The notes: a model not told the origin generated them from the sequence alone. DNA of 64,000 nucleotides from Monarcha castaneiventris obscurior (GCA_026261815.1 JAMPIT010000379.1:6026001-6090000), one strand, 5' to 3'. Numbered from the stretch's first letter, positions 53,001-63,200 are shown. Program-made: numbers and translations.

Positions 53001-56000
53001 GCTCTGTCCTTAGGTCTCTCTGTGCCAGCTTTGAAGCATTTACTTTTCAGTTGATATCCTGAACCTGCATCTTGTAGTTGTAGAATACCATAAGAAGTAA
53101 ATGTTGATGCTTTGGTCATTAAATAACTTGAGACCCAACTAGAATGCTAGAGTCAAAGTGATTTTATGTCGTGTGTGTGTTTTTCTTTCATATTTTGACA
53201 CTGGTTTTCTTCTGTTTATTGCTAAACCAAATGAAAATTATTTTACTGGCTTTGAGAACATTTCAGCAATCCTGCTCTGGAGCAGCTGATATTTAGTTAG
53301 GCAAAATATGGGCTGAACCCCATTGAAGGCAGAGTGCTAAAGTTTAGGTGATTTCATAAAGAAAAATAGCAGCAAAAGATCTTGGCATTTTTAATGTTTT
53401 TCCACAAATGATTTATTCTTTGCTGATCTAGTTATGATGTGAAAAAAAGTTTCATTTCAAACATATACACAACACTGAATTTTCCCAACTTTAGCAAGCC
53501 TGTGTACTATATCTGAAATCTGCTAGAGAAGAGTTTGTGTATGCAATAGACATGGAAGCTATTGGAGTCACCAGTTTCTAAAAGAAACAAAACCAAAACA
53601 AAAAGCACCAAACAAAGGGGAAAAAACTGCAACAAAAACACAAAACCCCCCACCCGTATGGTTTTTTTTTTTTCCTTATCCATCTTATGTTAAAGAGCAT
53701 AGAAGAGGAGGATGGCCATCTTGCACAGCAATGTTTACACAGGCTAACTGAATTACCAAGTTGTTTGTTTGTGTTCTGTTGGCATTAGGTGACCCAGTTA
53801 ATACAGAGTTATCCGTAGGGGTGGGAGGAGATGCTTGCTACAGAGGGAGGCCTGTGACTAAATCAGGAAAGCTTAAGCTTGATTAAATAACCCGTTGCTG
53901 CTCTCCTTTCCCATCACTTTCCAGCTCCTCCAGTGAACCAGTGTACCAGTTCTAGGTCAGTGAGACTCTGTGAGCTCCATGGTCTGGACATATGGACTGC
54001 CCCACAGCAGAAGCTGTCTCTTCCTCTCCCTGCCTCCTTGCAATTTCTTCCTAGTGATGGCTTTTTTTCAATGCATTGGGTTTACAATGAATTGCTTTCA
54101 TTGTGTGACACTGGGGATACATCATGGAAATGACGACGTAGAACAATTTGTAGTATGCCATAAATCAAGTAATCCTATGGGAGGGGCAGCTGCTGAGGTG
54201 TGGGGTAGAAAGTGGCTGCTGAGAAAGCCAGGGCAGAATCCCTCTGGAACTGGTGAACTGCAAGCTCAGAGCTCATCTGGGAGCTGGGTGCCTGCTGGAT
54301 TAGGGCTGTCTCCTGTGTGGCTCAGGCTTCAGAGCCGACAGCATTTGATGGTGGAGGATGGCATGGAGCCTGTCAGCACGTTTGGACAGCTGTGCTTTGC
54401 TCTTTGTAGGAAACAGTGATGAACGTGGGTGCTGCCAAGCAGGACCTCTGAGTCACATGCCTGCTTAATAAATCAAACCAAATAGGCCAGAGAGAGGCTG
54501 GGTTTCTGTTGTCTTCTTAACCGAACCAGTTTCTCTATCAGATGTCTGTCCAGCACATCTCAGATGCATTCCTTGTTGGAGGGACTAAGGAAAAGGCCGA
54601 GTCAGAGTGCAGTGCTTGTGGGAGCTGCGGCAGGGGGAGAGCTGGGAGCCAGGCACTCGAGTATGGGCTGAGCTGTGCAATCAAACAGCCAGCATCAAGA
54701 GGTGGAAGATGGAGAGGCAGAGCAAGGCGTGAGGAGCTGGCTGGGAGGTTCCTGTGAAGGCACTGCAAACCCTTTCGCACAACTGTTCCTCTGCTGTGGC
54801 ATTTATGTGCCAAGTCATTGCAGAAAAAGAGACTCTGAACACACTTGTTACTTGCCATTTTTGCTGATGAAGATGTTGCTCCATATTCTGGCAGATTTGC
54901 AGTGCAAGTAATTAAAAAGAAATAGGAAAATCTAAGGAGATCAAAACACATCTTCTGGTCACTGTGGCCAGCTGTGATTTCACCAGTGGGTTTAATTCTG
55001 CTCTGAGTTTCAACGCCCTTGTCTCAGGGGTGGTTTACATTTGAAAATGAGAAAAGCACAGCGGCAGTTTAGCTGAGTTTATTTCAGCTCTGTCTTTCTC
55101 CAGGGAAATTGAGGATAGCTATGTATGTTAAGTAATGGGCTGGGAGCACGCTCTTTTTACAGCATATTTTTTTAAGCTGAAAGCTGCTCAGATCTAAGGG
55201 AACCTTATATTCTTGGTTTGATGTTTATTTTGGTTTTAGAGTTACCTCATTCTCAGTAGCAAACTCAGATTGATAGGAAATGTGGTTTTTCTTTCCCCAA
55301 GGCATAACAGCAGTGGAATTTCCTCTACTGTCACCTTGAAGTAAGAGAGAGGATGGATGGCTATAAAATCAATACCTGTGTTTCCTATTCCTACCAGGTT
55401 AATAGGAATGCATTTATTATGGAGATCAATCATGTTTATTGTTTACTTATTTATTGTGTTTTTCAGGTGCTGCTAAATCCAGTCCAGCTTCTAAACCAGG
55501 ATCAACACCTTCTCGCCCATCTTCAGCAAAAAAAGCTGCACCAAGCAGCTCGGCATCCAAATCAGATAAAGATTTGGAAACTCAAGTCATACAGCTCAGT
55601 GAACAGGTAAATTTGCTTTAGGCACAAAAGTAGATGCATTCATTGTCACAGGCAGGCATGAAATCTAATATTGTCTTCCAATGAATGATGCTCTCTAGAA
55701 TTATGAAGGGACAAAAGTGGAAATAGCTCAGCTGGAAAGGAAAAAAAAAAAAAAGAGATTTATTGTAAAAAATAATGTCTGGCAGAGATGGCTGATGTTT
55801 GCCAGTATTTTTAAATTATCATCTTAGGAGTGACAGGTAAGTCTTGCTGAAGTATGATAATTTTATTAGATGTTGAAATACATCTTTTATTTCACTTGGA
55901 TAGGAAAAATCCAAATGGAGTCTTTGTTCTGGTGTATTACAAATTTGAAATAAATCACTTAATGTGCCATTGTGGAGAAAACAATCCTGTTTGTAGTACC

Positions 56001-59000
56001 AAGGTGTTAAAAGATTTGCAGCTAAATTGAGACTGGAGCATTGTGCTCTGCTTTCTGGAAGGAAGGTGTTAAGAAACTAACACACCATTTTAATTTTAAA
56101 ATGTGATCTACCTTTCTGGGAATACTTAGTTATATTATAAATAATGTTCTTTATTATTAATATAATCAATAAATATATATTATAGATATCATAAATAATT
56201 AATATTAATATAATTAATAAAGCTTCAATATTTCTGTACTGTTAGGAATGTAAGGGCTTCAGTTTTGTTTATGCTCTGGAACCTTACACCATTCTCTCAT
56301 TTCTGGACTGCAAGAATGTCTGCACTGGACAAGAATAAATACCTGTATCTGGATTAAGACTGTGCTGTCAGAATGGTGTAAATGCCACTGCTATAAATGA
56401 GGCCTGATCCGTGTATTTGTCCTTGGTGAGGGAAAATGGAAAGGAAAAATCTCAGCGTTTGAGCTGCCTGGCAGCTGCATTCATGAAGCAATCGTTATTC
56501 TGGATCAAGTATAATTTTCCACAATTAAGGGCATTTCCATTTCAGACTTTCATTGACCTGACCAGCAAAGATTTCAGTTTGCTGGGGCACTGTTTGCAAG
56601 TTCTTGGTCAGTTATACACTGAAAGGTGGTGGATGGATAGCCACGTCCCAAACACGGCATTCTGCAGATTCAGGGTATCATTCTGAGCAGCAGAGAGCAC
56701 AATGGGGTTCACCAACCCTCCAAATGGGCTCTAGATTGGTGCTGTAATAGAAAAGTTTCTAAATGTTGCACAGGGAATGGATGTATATATTTTTCATGGA
56801 ATCTTTTTTTGTTTAATCAATGTCGAGCAGAGTTCAAACGTCAGCTTAATGCCACTTAAACCATGACATTTGTACTCAGAAGTCAGAATGTGTTTGCTTC
56901 AGGAGGAAGAGCTGGTTGGCATCTGAGCAACATCAAAATATTTGATCTTTACTGCAATAGACAGTCACTATCACATCCACTGCTAACATATTCCTAGCAC
57001 GTTCCATGTGTGAAAACCTTAAGCTTTATATACAAATAACCCCGAAGGAAAAACTGATGATTTCCTCCATCACCAAAGAGAAGAAGAAATTCCGAGGATT
57101 TGAAAAACTGATTCCTTAATAGCTAGTTTTTAAGAAACATCATCTAGCTAGAATGGTCTGGAAGGCTTTTTTTTTAAATGCTGACAGCATTTGGTATCTC
57201 ATTTCCCACTAATGGATACTTGTAAACCATGGGCATATTACATGAGCCAAAAAAGCTATGCTGCAAACAGCTCTGAGCCAGGTTCTCCTGACCCCCAGTG
57301 TGAACATGCTGCAAGAGCCAAATTGCCTGGTTTTTACCAGTCTCCAGCAGTTGTGGAGATGAGGGCAGCAGCCACCGTTTCCCAGTTTCTGTCTTGATTA
57401 TGAGTAAGAAATGCTGAATTGTGTCTTGGATATCAGGGTCCTATGTGGCTGTAATAGTTTTTTCATCCCTTTCACGGATAGCAGCCAAGGGAGATGGAAA
57501 CATCTGAACTTGCATGCAATTTGTAGCAGAAAAGTTTAATTAGTGGGGATGTCTGTACACTGTGTTTTACCATAGTATAGCTTAATGAGCTATTTTCAAT
57601 AATTGTAAGCCATCCCTAACATTTGCCAGTTTAATGGCTCCCAACAATCTTAAAGTTTCTCTTAAAATCATCTTTGAACTGTGCCAGTAAATTAAACTCC
57701 AAAATTAAATTCTAAGGAGTGTCACTCTGCACTGGAACTTGGTTACCCATGGCATTAAAATATCAAAGTGGTCCCTGCTGTGTCTTTGGTCTGTGCCAAC
57801 TAACACTCTCCTGAAGAGTGTCTGAGTGCAGCTGAGGTGACAACACAAACCAGGGACCATTACATACAGAGAAGGGACTTTCACATATGGAGAGTAGTCC
57901 CAGGAACTATTAGCTATGTGCTGATATACTTGTCATTTCTGAAAACAGCACCATTGTGGCTTTTTGCCTACAGTTGTGCTTAATCTGCAGCCTGGCTCTG
58001 CAGCCCTGTGAGTATTCATGCTACCAGTAAGTGCCATCAGAGAAAAGAAAAAGTGCCATCAGTCAGTAAGAACTGCTGCCTTTGCACCCATTAACTGCGT
58101 TGCAGAGGGTTACTTTCGGTCCAGAAACAGAGCATGGGAGTTGATGTGAGCTCTTCCTCAAGTGTCAGCCTTTTGGCATGTTCATGGAAGGAAAAAGTGG
58201 GATGCAGGTGTGCAAAGTATCTGAAGAAATGTGGATTCACATGGCACAGACAGGTAGCTGGTGTGTAACTGAAGGAAGGCATGTCCGGTTACTGTATATG
58301 GTAGCTAATTAACTCCATGCATATGCACATAGTTTAATGATTTTGTTTCTTTAAACAGCGTGAATGTGATAGAATGAAAACAGGAGATTGCCTTCATAGT
58401 AAATAGGTCAGAAGGGGAGGTGGTCTCAGCTATTAGCTGCCAGTTTTTCAGCTGAAGTTCATGGTTTTCCCAAGCTCTAGCAAGCACAGAGCAAGAGGTC
58501 TGGAAGCAGTTACATTCTTGTTCTGGCTGGATGCAGGCGTTGCTCTCAAGCAATGTGCTGTGGCAGTTCCAGAAGGCACATCCTAAGTATGAGGTGTTTA
58601 TCTATAGACCAGAATATTGTAAACTCTTGTTCCATTTTGCTATTCCTACTTTTGTCAAAAAATACTTAAGGTGACTGGTCATTATATCCATCATGGGTTC
58701 AAACTGTCAAGGGAAGACTTGAGTGTCACACTCAGGCAGCTGTTCAGAAATGAATTAGTACATGAATGAGATGCTCTGAGATCCTGCTCTGCTAACAGGT
58801 CAGTTCTGCTTCTGGGCACCTTGAGAGTGCAATCAAAGGTCAGAAAAAGGCATCACTAGCTCAGCAGTGATGGAAAAACAAACTGAAATGATTTAGTAGG
58901 CTGTCAAAGCATTATTTGAACTCTGGTGATGTTTTTACTAGTGAAGGAAATAAATTAACTTGCAGTAGAACTGGCAGCACAGAAGTTTCTGTTAAATAGC

Positions 59001-60267
59001 ATCAGTTCGCTGAAATGTAGTCTGATATGATTTAATTTATTTAGCATGTTTTATTTAGAGAATCATTTGTATAATTGCAGGCTTTAAAATGTGAATGCTA
59101 ATTTGGCTGTAATTGGATGTGATTGGGGTCAGTGTGTTTACTATAGACAGCTTCATCTGTGATTATTTCTGTTGGTTTTTATGCTGCTGTCCTCCAAATT
59201 TCTGAGCCACTTAGATGTTATCCTGATTGTGTATACCCCGTTAGACGGAAGTTTATATGTCATGCTCCCACAGAACTGTTCTTTTTAGAATATATATCTA
59301 TAAAAATATATTGCAACATTTGTTGTGATTTATGCAAAGCCTAATCATTAACAGCTATGTTGCCCATGAATTATTTGCAGCAGTCCTAGTGGTGAAATTG
59401 AGGCTGACAGTGTAGCTTGAAGACTCCTGTGAACAAGGTTGCAAAGATAAAGGTACCTGGCATTTGAGAGAATTTGTTGGTAGGAACAGCACATCAGCCA
59501 GAGCAGGGAGCCGAAGGTGCAGCCAGTCATGGCAGCAGAGTGCTGAAACACAGGTCTGTAAAACCTGGTAAGTGGGGAGGCAGAACAGGACAGGTGGAAA
59601 ACCAGCACACCAATACCACATTTGTGACTAGAGGACCTTCTAATTTCCTAACTAGACTATTTCCCTTTGTGAACCCTTCTGCTAGTTCTGTGTATTTTTA
59701 GGCAAGGAGATATTGTAGGTTTCCCAACAACAACACAGTAATCCAGGCAAAATAATGTAAGTACTGAGCTGAAAGTTTTATTGGTTACCACTGCCTGACA
59801 CTGCTGGCAGCCCCATTAGGAGACACAGCTTAGGTAGCCCTGATTTCTGAACTGCTGCTTTGGGCTTCAGCATAAAATAGTGCTGAGAAAATTGACCTTT
59901 AAGGATCAAGGTTAAGATGTATCCAGGGGGTGTAATTGGGAAGCCTGATTTACTGTTCTTTAGCACTGAAGAAAGAAAATTGGACTTCATTTTAAGCTAT
60001 AAAATGGAATATATATTTAAGGTTGTTTAGCATACAAAATTTTAGACGGAGTTGTTTTGTCTGCAGTGCGCCTCAAAACTGATGCATCATGTCTTTGTTT
60101 ATATGCAGGTACATTCATTAAAACTTGCACTTGAAGGTGTGGAGAAGGAAAGGGATTTCTACTTTGGCAAATTAAGGGAGATTGAACTTCTCTGCCAAGA
60201 ACATGGGGGAGAGAATAATGACCTTGTCAATCGGCTAATGGAAGTCCTTTATGCTTCAGATGAACAC
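9876..60267 (+). CDS. MAPRE2: MAPRE2 (EB2/RP1), six joined coding exons, 3' end off window
   Basis: Microtubule-associated protein RP/EB family member 2 binds growing microtubule plus ends through an N-terminal CH domain and dimerises through a C-terminal EB domain (established family knowledge). The coding sequence is join(9876..9997, 29806..29933, 42109..42254, 44176..44389, 55467..55606, 60109..60267), 909 bases or 303 codons, with no internal stop and consistent phases. Reading order: N-terminal extension (1-43), CH domain (about 57-159, with [11 protein letters not shown] and [14 protein letters not shown]), Ser/Pro/Lys linker (about 170-243), and EB coiled coil (about 240-303, with [20 protein letters not shown]). 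The N-terminal extension, the [10 protein letters not shown] segment and the linker separate it from MAPRE1 and MAPRE3. From memory the mammalian protein is 327 residues, so about 24 C-terminal residues, including the acidic tail and EEY end that recruits CAP-Gly proteins, are missing and must lie beyond 64000. It looks intact and functional. Confidence 0.97.
10184..10201 (+). repeat. Poly-A run (18 A)
   Basis: An uninterrupted run of 18 A in the 5' part of intron 1 within the GC-rich island. Confidence 0.9.
10383..10422 (+). repeat. 21-bp tandem duplication in intron 1 CpG island
   Basis: Unit CGAGCTCCGGGCACCGGGC plus TC at 10383-10403, repeated from 10404 to 10422 with 19 identical bases. 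It lies in the first 430 bases of intron 1. Confidence 0.85.
17651..18056 (+). mobile_element. CR1 LINE fragment
   Basis: Contains the CR1 blocks in order: GGCTGAGAGACCTGGGGTTA, CTCAGCCTGGAGAAGAGAAG, a CAAGGGGCAATTGCTTCAAA block, AAGAAATTCTTTACTGTG, and the tail TCCCTTCCAACCCAAACCAT with a TTATTCTGTG end. This is the 3' part of ORF2 and the 3' terminus. It carries frameshifts and is inactive. Confidence 0.92.
18240..18893 (+). mobile_element. CR1 LINE fragment, second copy
   Basis: Matches the CR1 ORF2 3' region: the CTGGTGGTGCTGGTGAACGA block, ATGAGTCAGCACTGTGCTC, AAGAAGGCCAAGCCCATGCT, CTGGGCTGCATTGGCAGGCA and GACCACATCTCACATACC. Weaker similarity runs to about 18893. It lies about 180 bases after the previous CR1 copy in the same orientation, but starts further upstream in the element, so it is a separate insertion. 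Diverged and non-coding. Confidence 0.85.
21185..21262 (+). mobile_element. CR1 LINE 3' tail fragment
   Basis: A short stretch with AGTTGGACTCGATGATCCTT, then CGCCTTCCAACGCG and CCTGTGATTCTAAC, which is the CR1 terminal pattern with the characteristic TGTGATTCT end. The upstream limit is unclear; similarity may reach back to about 21140. Confidence 0.65.
23308..23323 (+). repeat. Poly-T run (16 T)
   Basis: An uninterrupted run of 16 T in intron 1. Confidence 0.85.
24487..24503 (+). repeat. Poly-T run (17 T)
   Basis: An uninterrupted run of 17 T in intron 1, preceded by shorter T runs. Confidence 0.85.
25183..25432 (+). mobile_element. CR1 LINE 3'-end fragment
   Basis: Closely follows the CR1 3' end: GCAGAAACTGGAACACAGGA, CACCTGAACATGAGGAAGAA, TTCTTCACTGTGAGGGTGAC, GAGCACTGGAACGGGTTCCC, then GGTTGGACTAGATGACCTGC and TTCCAACCTTGCCTATTCTG. 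A reading frame through most of it ([18 protein letters not shown]) preserves the ORF2 C-terminal residues, which suggests a relatively younger copy than the others here. It is 5'-truncated and inactive. Confidence 0.92.
29806..29933 (+). CDS. MAPRE2: MAPRE2 coding exon 2 (start of CH domain)
   Basis: The acceptor is a strong pyrimidine tract ending CCTAG at 29805; the donor CAG|GTAAGA is at 29934. The exon encodes residues 42-83 plus the first base of Gly84: [11 protein letters not shown], then the CH-domain start [11 protein letters not shown] and TKVEQLCSG. Met44 (ATG at 29813) has G at -3 and G at +4, a strong context, and matches the start of the known short EB2 isoform lacking the first 43 residues. 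Reading into intron 2 stays open only to about 30040, so retention would truncate the CH domain. Confidence 0.97.
31309..31334 (+). repeat. GATA tetranucleotide microsatellite
   Basis: A short, slightly interrupted GATA/ATAG run: three uninterrupted units, one imperfect unit, then two more. Confidence 0.75.
36491..36927 (-). mobile_element. CR1 LINE fragment, minus strand
   Basis: On the + strand this is the complement of a CR1 3' part: it begins ATAGAATAGTTTTTGTTGGA, then AGATCATGGAGTCCAACTGC, GGGAGCCTGTTCCAATGCTT, GAAGAAATTTTTTCTAATA, and ends in a block with CTCCAGCAGCTGCTCCTTGT. On the minus strand the ORF2 C-terminal motif [20 protein letters not shown] is still readable. It belongs to the CR1 group with the AGAATaGTTTtGGTTGGAA type of 3' end. 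Diverged and inactive. Confidence 0.92.
41489..41508. other. Perfect 8-bp inverted repeat
   Basis: AGCCCACC, a four-base TATG loop, then GGTGGGCT. It is in intron 2, about 600 bases upstream of exon 3. It may have no function. Confidence 0.6.
42109..42254 (+). CDS. MAPRE2: MAPRE2 coding exon 3 (CH domain core)
   Basis: The acceptor TTATAG ends at 42108; the donor AAG|GTAGGG is at 42255. The 146 bases complete Gly84 and encode residues 85-132: [19 protein letters not shown], then [19 protein letters not shown] and SFKRMNVDK. This is the most conserved part of the EB CH domain, including the helix that lies against the microtubule lattice. The phase agrees with exons 2 and 4. Read-through into intron 3 meets a stop after about 22 codons (near 42323). 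Confidence 0.97.
42255..44175 (+). other. MAPRE2: MAPRE2 intron 3 (1.9 kb)
   Basis: Runs from donor GTAGGG to acceptor TTTCAG. AT-rich single-copy-looking sequence; no repeat family or gene was recognised. Confidence 0.92.
44176..44389 (+). CDS. MAPRE2: MAPRE2 coding exon 4 (end of CH domain and start of linker)
   Basis: The acceptor TTTCAG ends at 44175; the donor GCAG|GTATTT is at 44390. The 214 bases encode residues 133-203 plus the first base of Gly204: [39 protein letters not shown] and the linker [18 protein letters not shown] through [23 protein letters not shown] is the EB signature closing the CH domain. The exon starts with GTAATT, so the acceptor AG is directly followed by a donor-like GTAAT. 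Skipping this exon would shift the frame. Confidence 0.97.
44967..45535 (+). mobile_element. Solo LTR of an avian endogenous retrovirus (ERVL-like)
   Basis: A 569-base block beginning TGTATTGGGTTTTGCTAGGA and ending GGGGTTAAACCACAGCA. In between it has CCATACCACATGGCATCGTG, TCCTGGAGATGGGTTAATTC, and ACCTATTAAACCGTC with an ATTAAA polyadenylation signal. This order matches a common solo LTR of neoavian and passerine genomes, recognised from memory (ERVL-like, TguLTR5-type). It has TG...CA ends and possible diverged 5-base target duplications (GTGCT before, GTGTT after). No internal gag, pol or env sequence is present, so it is a recombination relic without coding capacity. Confidence 0.72.
47023..47129. 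repeat. AT-rich microsatellite (TA / TATATATG)
   Basis: About 107 bases of alternating TA with periodic G giving TATG and TGTG units. It is self-complementary along much of its length and likely prone to length change. It directly adjoins the minus-strand CR1 fragment. Confidence 0.93.
47130..47425 (-). mobile_element. CR1 LINE fragment, minus strand
   Basis: On the + strand it holds the complement of internal CR1 ORF2 blocks: GGGCTGCTCTCAATCCATTC, AGGTGCAGGACCTTGCACTT, GGCCATGTTGAACTTCATGA, GGTCCCTCTGGATGGCATCC and ACCACAGCTTGGTGCCATTA. On the minus strand the frame shows [18 protein letters not shown] and [19 protein letters not shown], a recognisable reverse-transcriptase-protein segment (the CR1 ANLMKFN..KCKVLHL motif). 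Broken and inactive. Confidence 0.92.
51408..52135 (-). mobile_element. CR1 LINE copy, minus strand
   Basis: The longest CR1 piece here, reading as the complement of the 3' part: it begins CACAGAACCATGGAGGTGGG, then GAGATCATCCAGTCAAACTG, CCCCTCAACCTCTCTGGACA, CCCAGGAGGCTGCTGGCCTT, GTCCACCAGGACTCCCAAAT, and ends near 52135. The blocks are in order from the 3' tail inward. Frameshifts are frequent, so it is an old, inactive copy. Confidence 0.9.
53578..53673. repeat. Low-complexity A/C-rich then T-rich stretch
   Basis: A run of AAAAC, AACAAA and AAACCCC-type words followed by a T run near 53660-53673. It resembles the A-rich end of a degraded retroposed sequence, but no element body was recognised. 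Confidence 0.6.
55467..55606 (+). CDS. MAPRE2: MAPRE2 coding exon 5 (Ser/Pro/Lys linker)
   Basis: The acceptor TTTTTCAG ends at 55466; the donor CAG|GTAAAT is at 55607. The 140 bases complete Gly204 and encode residues 205-250: [20 protein letters not shown], a [12 protein letters not shown] stretch, then [13 protein letters not shown] where the coiled coil begins. The basic, Ser/Pro-rich linker between the CH and EB domains is intrinsically disordered and phospho-regulated in the EB family; the individual sites here are not established. Part of the linker (KKAAPSSS) seems to differ from the mammalian sequence as I recall it. Confidence 0.96.
55741..55754 (+). repeat. Poly-A run (14 A)
   Basis: An uninterrupted run of 14 A in intron 5, 134 bases after the exon 5 donor. 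Confidence 0.85.
56131..56222. repeat. AT-only low-complexity stretch
   Basis: About 90 bases almost purely A and T, built of TTAATATAAT and ATAAATAATT words, in intron 5. Confidence 0.8.
60109..60267 (+). CDS. MAPRE2: MAPRE2 coding exon 6 (EB dimerisation domain)
   Basis: The acceptor ATATGCAG ends at 60108; the donor CAC|GTAAGT is at 60268. The 159 bases (53 codons, in frame) encode residues 251-303: [19 protein letters not shown], then [18 protein letters not shown] and [16 protein letters not shown]. This is the coiled-coil and four-helix bundle that dimerises EB proteins and forms the hydrophobic cavity for SxIP-motif partners; FYFGKLR is the family signature. Codon 303 ends exactly at the splice junction. 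The following acidic tail exon is not visible up to 64000. Read-through meets TGA at 60274-60276. Confidence 0.97.
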
Positions 60268-63200
60268 GTAAGTTGAAGCTTAATGGCTTTTATTTCAACA
60301 AAACAGCTTAATTTCGTAAAATTGTATTGGTTTAGTATTGGGTCATATCCTGTATTTAGGCCAACAGCACTGTAGCAGCTAGGATTCCCGTGACTCCTCC
60401 CCAAAAAAGAAGCTTGCATTTGCAATTGCAAACAACAGACTTTTTAGCTTGAGGAAAAGATTCAGGAGGTTGGTTGCTTTTCTCTGCTTCAGTGGAGGTT
60501 TTGCATTCTGGGTTTGCTGAGCTATATCTGAAAGGGGAGGGTCTGTGTCACAATTTTAAATTGATTTCATATGGTTCTGAGCCTTAGTTTTGTTTTTTTC
60601 ATCTTCCCCCTATGTGCATGAAGTCTTTTATTCATGTCCTTTAACATGTTGAAAATCACAGAAATTCTGGCAGAGGTGCTGTTCGCTGTCTACAGCTGTG
60701 AACCTTCTCTGGCCCATGTGGCAGTGTTGGAATATGTATGGTGCAGGTTGCCAAATACATGATTATAGCTACAAAGATAATGCTCTTTAGCATTTTTTAT
60801 CCTGTTGCTATAGGCAAAATTCTTCCTTGTGCAAACCAAATAATCCTCTATTAGCAAAATTTCAGAAGTGTATTGTCTGCAAGATTAAGCAAGAATCTCA
60901 CTGCATCTTAGACTTAATGTTGTAGACACTGAACAAAGCAAGAAGCTGCAAAGGGTGCTGGTTAAATTCCTCAGAGACATTCAGGGATAATGATTCAGTG
61001 GAGATTTAGCTGAACTACTCCCATTCATGTTAACTAAATCCCTGTATGGATTGTACTGACAATTGACCCTTCAGTCTCCAGCAGACGAAGGCTTTGGCTC
61101 CAGAGTGTACAAGCATCAACTTAATCCCTTGGCAGCACTGTGGTACCATATCTGCTCCCAGGAAGCTGTTGCAGCACAAGTCAGCTGACTTAGTTTTATT
61201 TCAAAAGTAGTGCTGAGGGAACTACTAATTCAACATACATTTTCTAGAAGAGGCTAATGTAGGGCATAAATGTTTGAAAGTTAGGTGCAAGAGGACCACA
61301 AGTTTGAAGCTGACAGGTGCCACTGCTCAGATGAGAAGTGACAAGGGAAAGAGGATTTGTTCAGCAGTGCAGGGTGAGTGCTAGAGAGGAAAAGGAGGAA
61401 ACCATTATTTTCGCAGGAATAAACAATAAGACAAATTTGCCAGGCATGTGATAACAGGGTAAAAGTGTTACATATATATAGTGGTCAGAGAAAATGTCTT
61501 CTGGATTCAAGAGCAGTGATTTATTTATAAAGCAAAGCCAGAAAAATCCCTCTTCTCCCCATACCCCTACCACATCTGTCTGTCTGTTGGCTTAAATAGC
61601 AGAGTGATTCCACACCAAGGAATGCATTTGTTGCTTTTCCTTCTGCAGTTTTCCTTGCTGGCAGAACACATTACAGAATCTTCTACTTCAGTCCATTTCC
61701 CAGTGCTTTATCTGCTTCTTCCTTCCAAGCTTTTCTCTGTTGAAATCATCATCCATGCCTGCATGTGAACTACGTACAACTGTGCTTTCATCTGAAATGT
61801 GGTTGCTGTTGGAGACTGGGTGTGTCACTGCAGCAGGAGAGCACTGCTCCTCCAGAGAGGAACGCAGAGGCCACTCCTCACACAATTTTTTGTACCTTTT
61901 GGAGGGACTTGATCTCCTCAGGTTAACAGATGGACTGTGACTTGCTGAGGAAAGACCCAAATGCATTAGCACTAAACCAAAGACTTCAGCTTAGTGCTGA
62001 TTCAGATCCTGGCTACTTTTTGGTTTTGGACTTTACTCTCTTATTGCCCTGATTTGCCCTTCAGATCTGGGGTTTTTTTCTCTCTCTGGAATGAATTTGT
62101 CCCAAGTTAAATTCTTTGTCTCGCAGAATTTTGCAGGTTAATCCCTTGGTAACAGCAGTTTGGCTTTCCCGGTCAGTCCGTGAGGCTGTTAGGTGAATTG
62201 TGTGTAGAATGATTCAGAATGCAAGTACAGAGTTTAGTCCCTAAAAGAATCATTCCTCAGGTGTTTGATTATTGTAGTATTGCACTGAAGAGATTTTTAT
62301 CAGGTTTGTGTTTTGGGCAGTGGGGTAATTATTTTTCTCAGAATTCCAATTCATAGTGTAGTTTCAATCATGTCGCCTCCTAAGTTTCTGTTTTGCTTAA
62401 TTCAGTAAGAGCTAAAATTTAAGACTGATCAATTTTTTTCTTGTTTTTAAGACTTGATTTTGGTGAGTTTGATCAGTACAAATGTCAATCCATTCAGGTT
62501 TTTTGTCTTTAGAGCCTCCCTTTTCTTTCCCCTGTTATGGTTCTGTTTTAAACCTTATCATTATGTCTCTGCTTAAGCAAAAGGGATATCTTCTACTGTC
62601 ATTTAACATGTGGCTGATTAGTCTGTAAACCTTTGTAATTTTTAATTATGAATTGGTCATTTGTAATCCTTCTTCTTCATCAAAAACATCAAAGTTGCCA
62701 GAGAACAGTGCTCAAAAGGCTACATTTGAGTGATGTGGCCCCTACTTTTCAAGCTCTCAGTGTGTAAAGCACTTGTTCATGTCATACTACACCAAAAGAG
62801 CTTCAGACTGATGGACAAGAAGAGCCTCTGTGTCTGGTTATGAAGGCCAGAGCTGTTTAGGTCTTGGCATAAAGCAGAAATGTAGGAAAGCTTTTGCTTT
62901 CGTTTACAGGCTGTTGTGGTTCAGTTCATGTAGGAGTTGGGAGCATTGTTCATGTGTGGTATCTCAGTTGCTCTGGTCAATTTCCCAGAGCAATTGCTCA
63001 AAATGCAGCTGGTTTGGTAACTTTCTGCTCTAGCAGCTTCTATATCTGCTGCTACTTTTGGAAAAGGCCCCCCACCCTCCCCGACACCAGGTTTTTGTAG
63101 TCTTAACTCTTTCAGTCTACAGGCACACCTGAATAGCTTGAGGCAGATGGATCTAAGGGTCAAAAGAGAGCACCTCTCAGTGTGGGAGACAGAGATGACC

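Larger units (their letters stand above)
44390..55466 (+). other. MAPRE2: MAPRE2 intron 4 (11.1 kb)
   Basis: Runs from donor GTATTT to acceptor TTTTTCAG. It is the most repeat-laden intron: a solo LTR (44967-45535), an AT/TATG microsatellite (about 47023-47129) abutting a minus-strand CR1 fragment (47130-47425), and a longer minus-strand CR1 copy (51408-52135). An A/C-rich then T-rich low-complexity stretch lies at about 53578-53673. CTAAAAATA-type motifs cluster around 48900-49220. No other gene was recognised. Confidence 0.9.
55607..60108 (+). other. MAPRE2: MAPRE2 intron 5 (4.5 kb)
   Basis: Runs from donor GTAAAT to acceptor ATATGCAG. It contains an A14 run (55741-55754) and a very AT-rich stretch (about 56131-56222). 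No gene or recognisable repeat family otherwise. Confidence 0.92.
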
